Origin: Bernardetia sp963719525 | GTDB lineage: Bacteria > Bacteroidota > Bacteroidia > Cytophagales > Bernardetiaceae | Direction of reading: 5' to 3' | Assembly (NCBI GenBank): GCA_963719525.1 | Contig: CAVRCG010000004.1 | Span: 3,348,001-3,412,000, forward strand | DNA: 64,000 nucleotides | Shown here: piece by piece, positions 62,843-64,000 of the stretch | Layout: every line of letters begins with the position of its first letter | Numbering within the stretch: the first letter of the stretch is position 1 | Program-made: the position numbers and the translations under genes | Notes under the pieces: generated by a model | The model's input: only the letters and a program-made list of their open reading frames with translations | What the model was told of the DNA's origin: nothing | The model's database searches: none

Positions 62843-63244
62843 ATGAAAGCGCACAGTATTCCATTTATCTTGATGATTCTCTTGATGCTTGGAGCAGGAA
62901 TTTCAGCCTGTCAAAATAATAGTCCAAAAGAACAAACTCCACAAGGAAGTTTATTAGTTCGTACTGCCATTATTCAAATTTTTGATACTAATAATACCGA
63001 AAATAAGGAGAATGAAGAAGTAGAGCAAGAGGAAAAATTGTGTGGTCATAGAGTAGCTTTTTTATTGAAAGATGGAACATATATTCTTCCAACTAATTTG
63101 AATAGTTTTTTGGAAGAACCTTCTCATAATCAAATCGTCAATATAACGTACCGTTCAGAAGATAGTAAGATTCAAGATTGTACAGAAGCAAAAAGTGTTT
63201 ATCTAAGCCATGTTGATATTCCTTCCCTTTCAGATTTGGATTAA
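62843..63244 (+). CDS. small lipoprotein of unknown function
   Basis: The 133-residue protein has a lipoprotein signal peptide ending GISAC (Cys about 23), then a short Ser/Glu-rich linker. The mature part has HRVAFLLKDGTYILPTNLNS and CTEAKSVYLSHVDIPSLSDL. It is probably lipid-anchored. No family is recognised. A good terminator follows. Confidence 0.65.
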   Translation: MKAHSIPFILMILLMLGAGISACQNNSPKEQTPQGSLLVRTAIIQIFDTNNTENKENEEVEQEEKLCGHRVAFLLKDGTYILPTNLNSFLEEPSHNQIVNITYRSEDSKIQDCTEAKSVYLSHVDIPSLSDLD

Positions 63245-63272
63245 CATTTACTTCAAAAATATACATATAATG

Positions 63273-63311
63273 AAAGCCTAAAATAATGGAAATTTATTTT
63301 AGGCTTTTTTT
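63273..63311. terminator. terminator after the lipoprotein gene
   Basis: AAAGCCTAAAATAA and TTATTTTAGGCTTT make a perfect stem with T run on the plus strand. Confidence 0.85.
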
Positions 63312-63454
63312 GTGCGTTACTGGTTTATTTTTTATCAAAAAGTAGCACATTTATTTATCAAATTGAATAAAGTTTGAACCAAAAAAAATCATTTCCTTTA
63401 TTTTAAAAGAAATGATTTATCAATTTGCATTCTACTTTGTAAATCAAATATGTT

Positions 63455-63923
63455 CTAATTATTAATTACTTCAACAGCCATTATTTTTATAGGATTGCTA
63501 TCGCCTGGATAAGCATAACAAGTAACAACGCTATCATAACGAGTATCTGGTTGAGCATATTCAAAATAGATTTTCAGATTCATTTTATCTTTGATTTTCA
63601 ATTCTTTCAATTTCAGCTTTTACATTTTCATCTAAAGAATAAGGTTGTAGATAAACATTCAAACCATCGTTGAGCCAAAGATTATCCCATACACCAACTC
63701 CACACGTTACTTCTTCGACAGTTACTTCAGCATTCATGATTGTCCCACACTGACCAACTCCACAGTAAGATTGTTCTTCACATGTTTCTATTCCATCACA
63801 TTGAAAAGCTGAAAAAGCAAGTAAAACTCCCAATGCAAAAACATAAAAAGGGAAATTAATAGAAAAAGCACTTTTAACAGAACCAATAATTTCTTGTTTT
63901 GAGTTAAAATTGAATTTTAGCAT
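63455..63923 (-). pseudogene. Cys-rich lipoprotein-like gene, one-base frameshift
   Basis: The repaired protein has 155 residues. The N-terminus has a hydrophobic helix ending LAFSAFQC, a possible lipobox, and the middle has several Cys (CEEQSYCGVGQCG, then VTCGVGVWDN) suggesting disulfides. The tail reads NLKIYFEYAQPDTRYDS and VVTCYAYPGDSNPIKIM. The break is at the T run 63595-63598 (sense strand TTGAAAATC, one A too many), where ERIE should continue as IKDKMNLKIYFEY. No family is recognised; the positions of the Cys resemble those of small secreted proteins of this group. Confidence 0.7.
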
Positions 63924-64000
63924 AGTTGTAAGAATTAAGTGTAATAGAATTTTTTGAGTGAAAACAATTTACTCATTTGTTTTTTTGAGCTTGTTAGTAT

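Noticed and set aside
13256..63923. Programmed ribosomal frameshifting as explanation for the ten frame breaks
   Set aside because: No common slippery heptamer, no downstream pseudoknots, unrelated genes, and both insertion and deletion types occur. Genes such as rplT are not known to use it.
1..64000. tRNA, rRNA, transposase, integrase or prophage genes
   Set aside because: No T-loop-like GTTCGA contexts with matching acceptor stems and no recognisable transposase or phage proteins were found on either strand.

Overview
The window looks like chromosomal DNA of a low-GC member of the Bacteroidota, most likely a Cytophagales-type gliding bacterium (Bernardetia/Flexibacter-like; a guess from gene content, not a search). 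Reasons: promoters of the TTTG-N19/20-TAnnTTTG type (clear in front of atpD and of a small Cys-rich gene), almost no Shine-Dalgarno sites except at infC, a short epsilon subunit encoded with atpD, many lipoproteins with a Ser/Gly-Cys lipobox, and lineage-typical families (DUF349, DUF3160 with YARHG, ABC permease fused to an M1 peptidase). No rRNA, tRNA, CRISPR array, transposase or prophage gene was seen.

Layout. 1-7.9 kb: small membrane and secreted proteins, atpD-atpC, a DUF6976-like protein and a large DUF349 protein. 8.2-13.2 kb: the main accessory patch, a single-chain type IIG restriction-modification enzyme interrupted by one in-frame TGA, followed by a gene with a HEPN-type RNase motif. 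13.2-15.1 kb: grpE-dnaJ. 15.7-17.2 kb: peptidoglycan amidase and a DinB-like protein. 17.4-22.1 kb: arginine cluster on the minus strand (GNAT acetyltransferase, argG, M20 deacetylase, argH), with a different hairpin repeat in each gap. 22.4-28.7 kb: SIR2-like protein, a 36-aa basic peptide, a secreted YD-like protein, a phasin-like protein, an ABC1/UbiB kinase and rsgA. 29.3-36 kb: DUF3160 lipoprotein, orphan PD-(D/E)XK protein, LURP-one-like protein, PRPP-synthetase-like enzyme, AAA-ATPase/PD-(D/E)XK protein. 36-40.7 kb: ABC permease/M1 peptidase fusion and its ATPase. 41.4-49.8 kb: lipoprotein, 2-oxoacid dehydrogenase E2, two tandem secreted paralogues, POT transporter, ilvE. 50.3-56.9 kb: isochorismate synthase, AlbA_2 protein, hpt, cysQ, and an RsbW/STAS partner-switching pair. 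57.2-64 kb: zinc-ribbon membrane protein, small Cys/Lys-rich protein, infC-rpmI-rplT, a DUF445 protein and lipoproteins.

The most striking property is that ten genes, including rplT, dnaJ, rsgA and argG, are each broken by exactly one 1-nt indel while the coding sequence on both sides stays intact. All eight insertions can be written as one extra A in a run that follows G on one strand (GA to GAA); five of them follow CGA. Because a broken L20 gene is unlikely to be viable, most of these breaks are probably systematic sequencing errors, possibly at a modified motif. They are annotated here as frameshifted genes together with the protein that a repaired frame would give. Two further genes carry in-frame stop substitutions (TGA at 9557, TAA at 51704).

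Intergenic DNA is rich in hairpin families: perfect palindromes built on CCATAG/TTTGCAAA, TTTATCAA elements, GTTGGTGT hairpins, a heptamer array next to cysQ, and a 61-bp tandem duplication.
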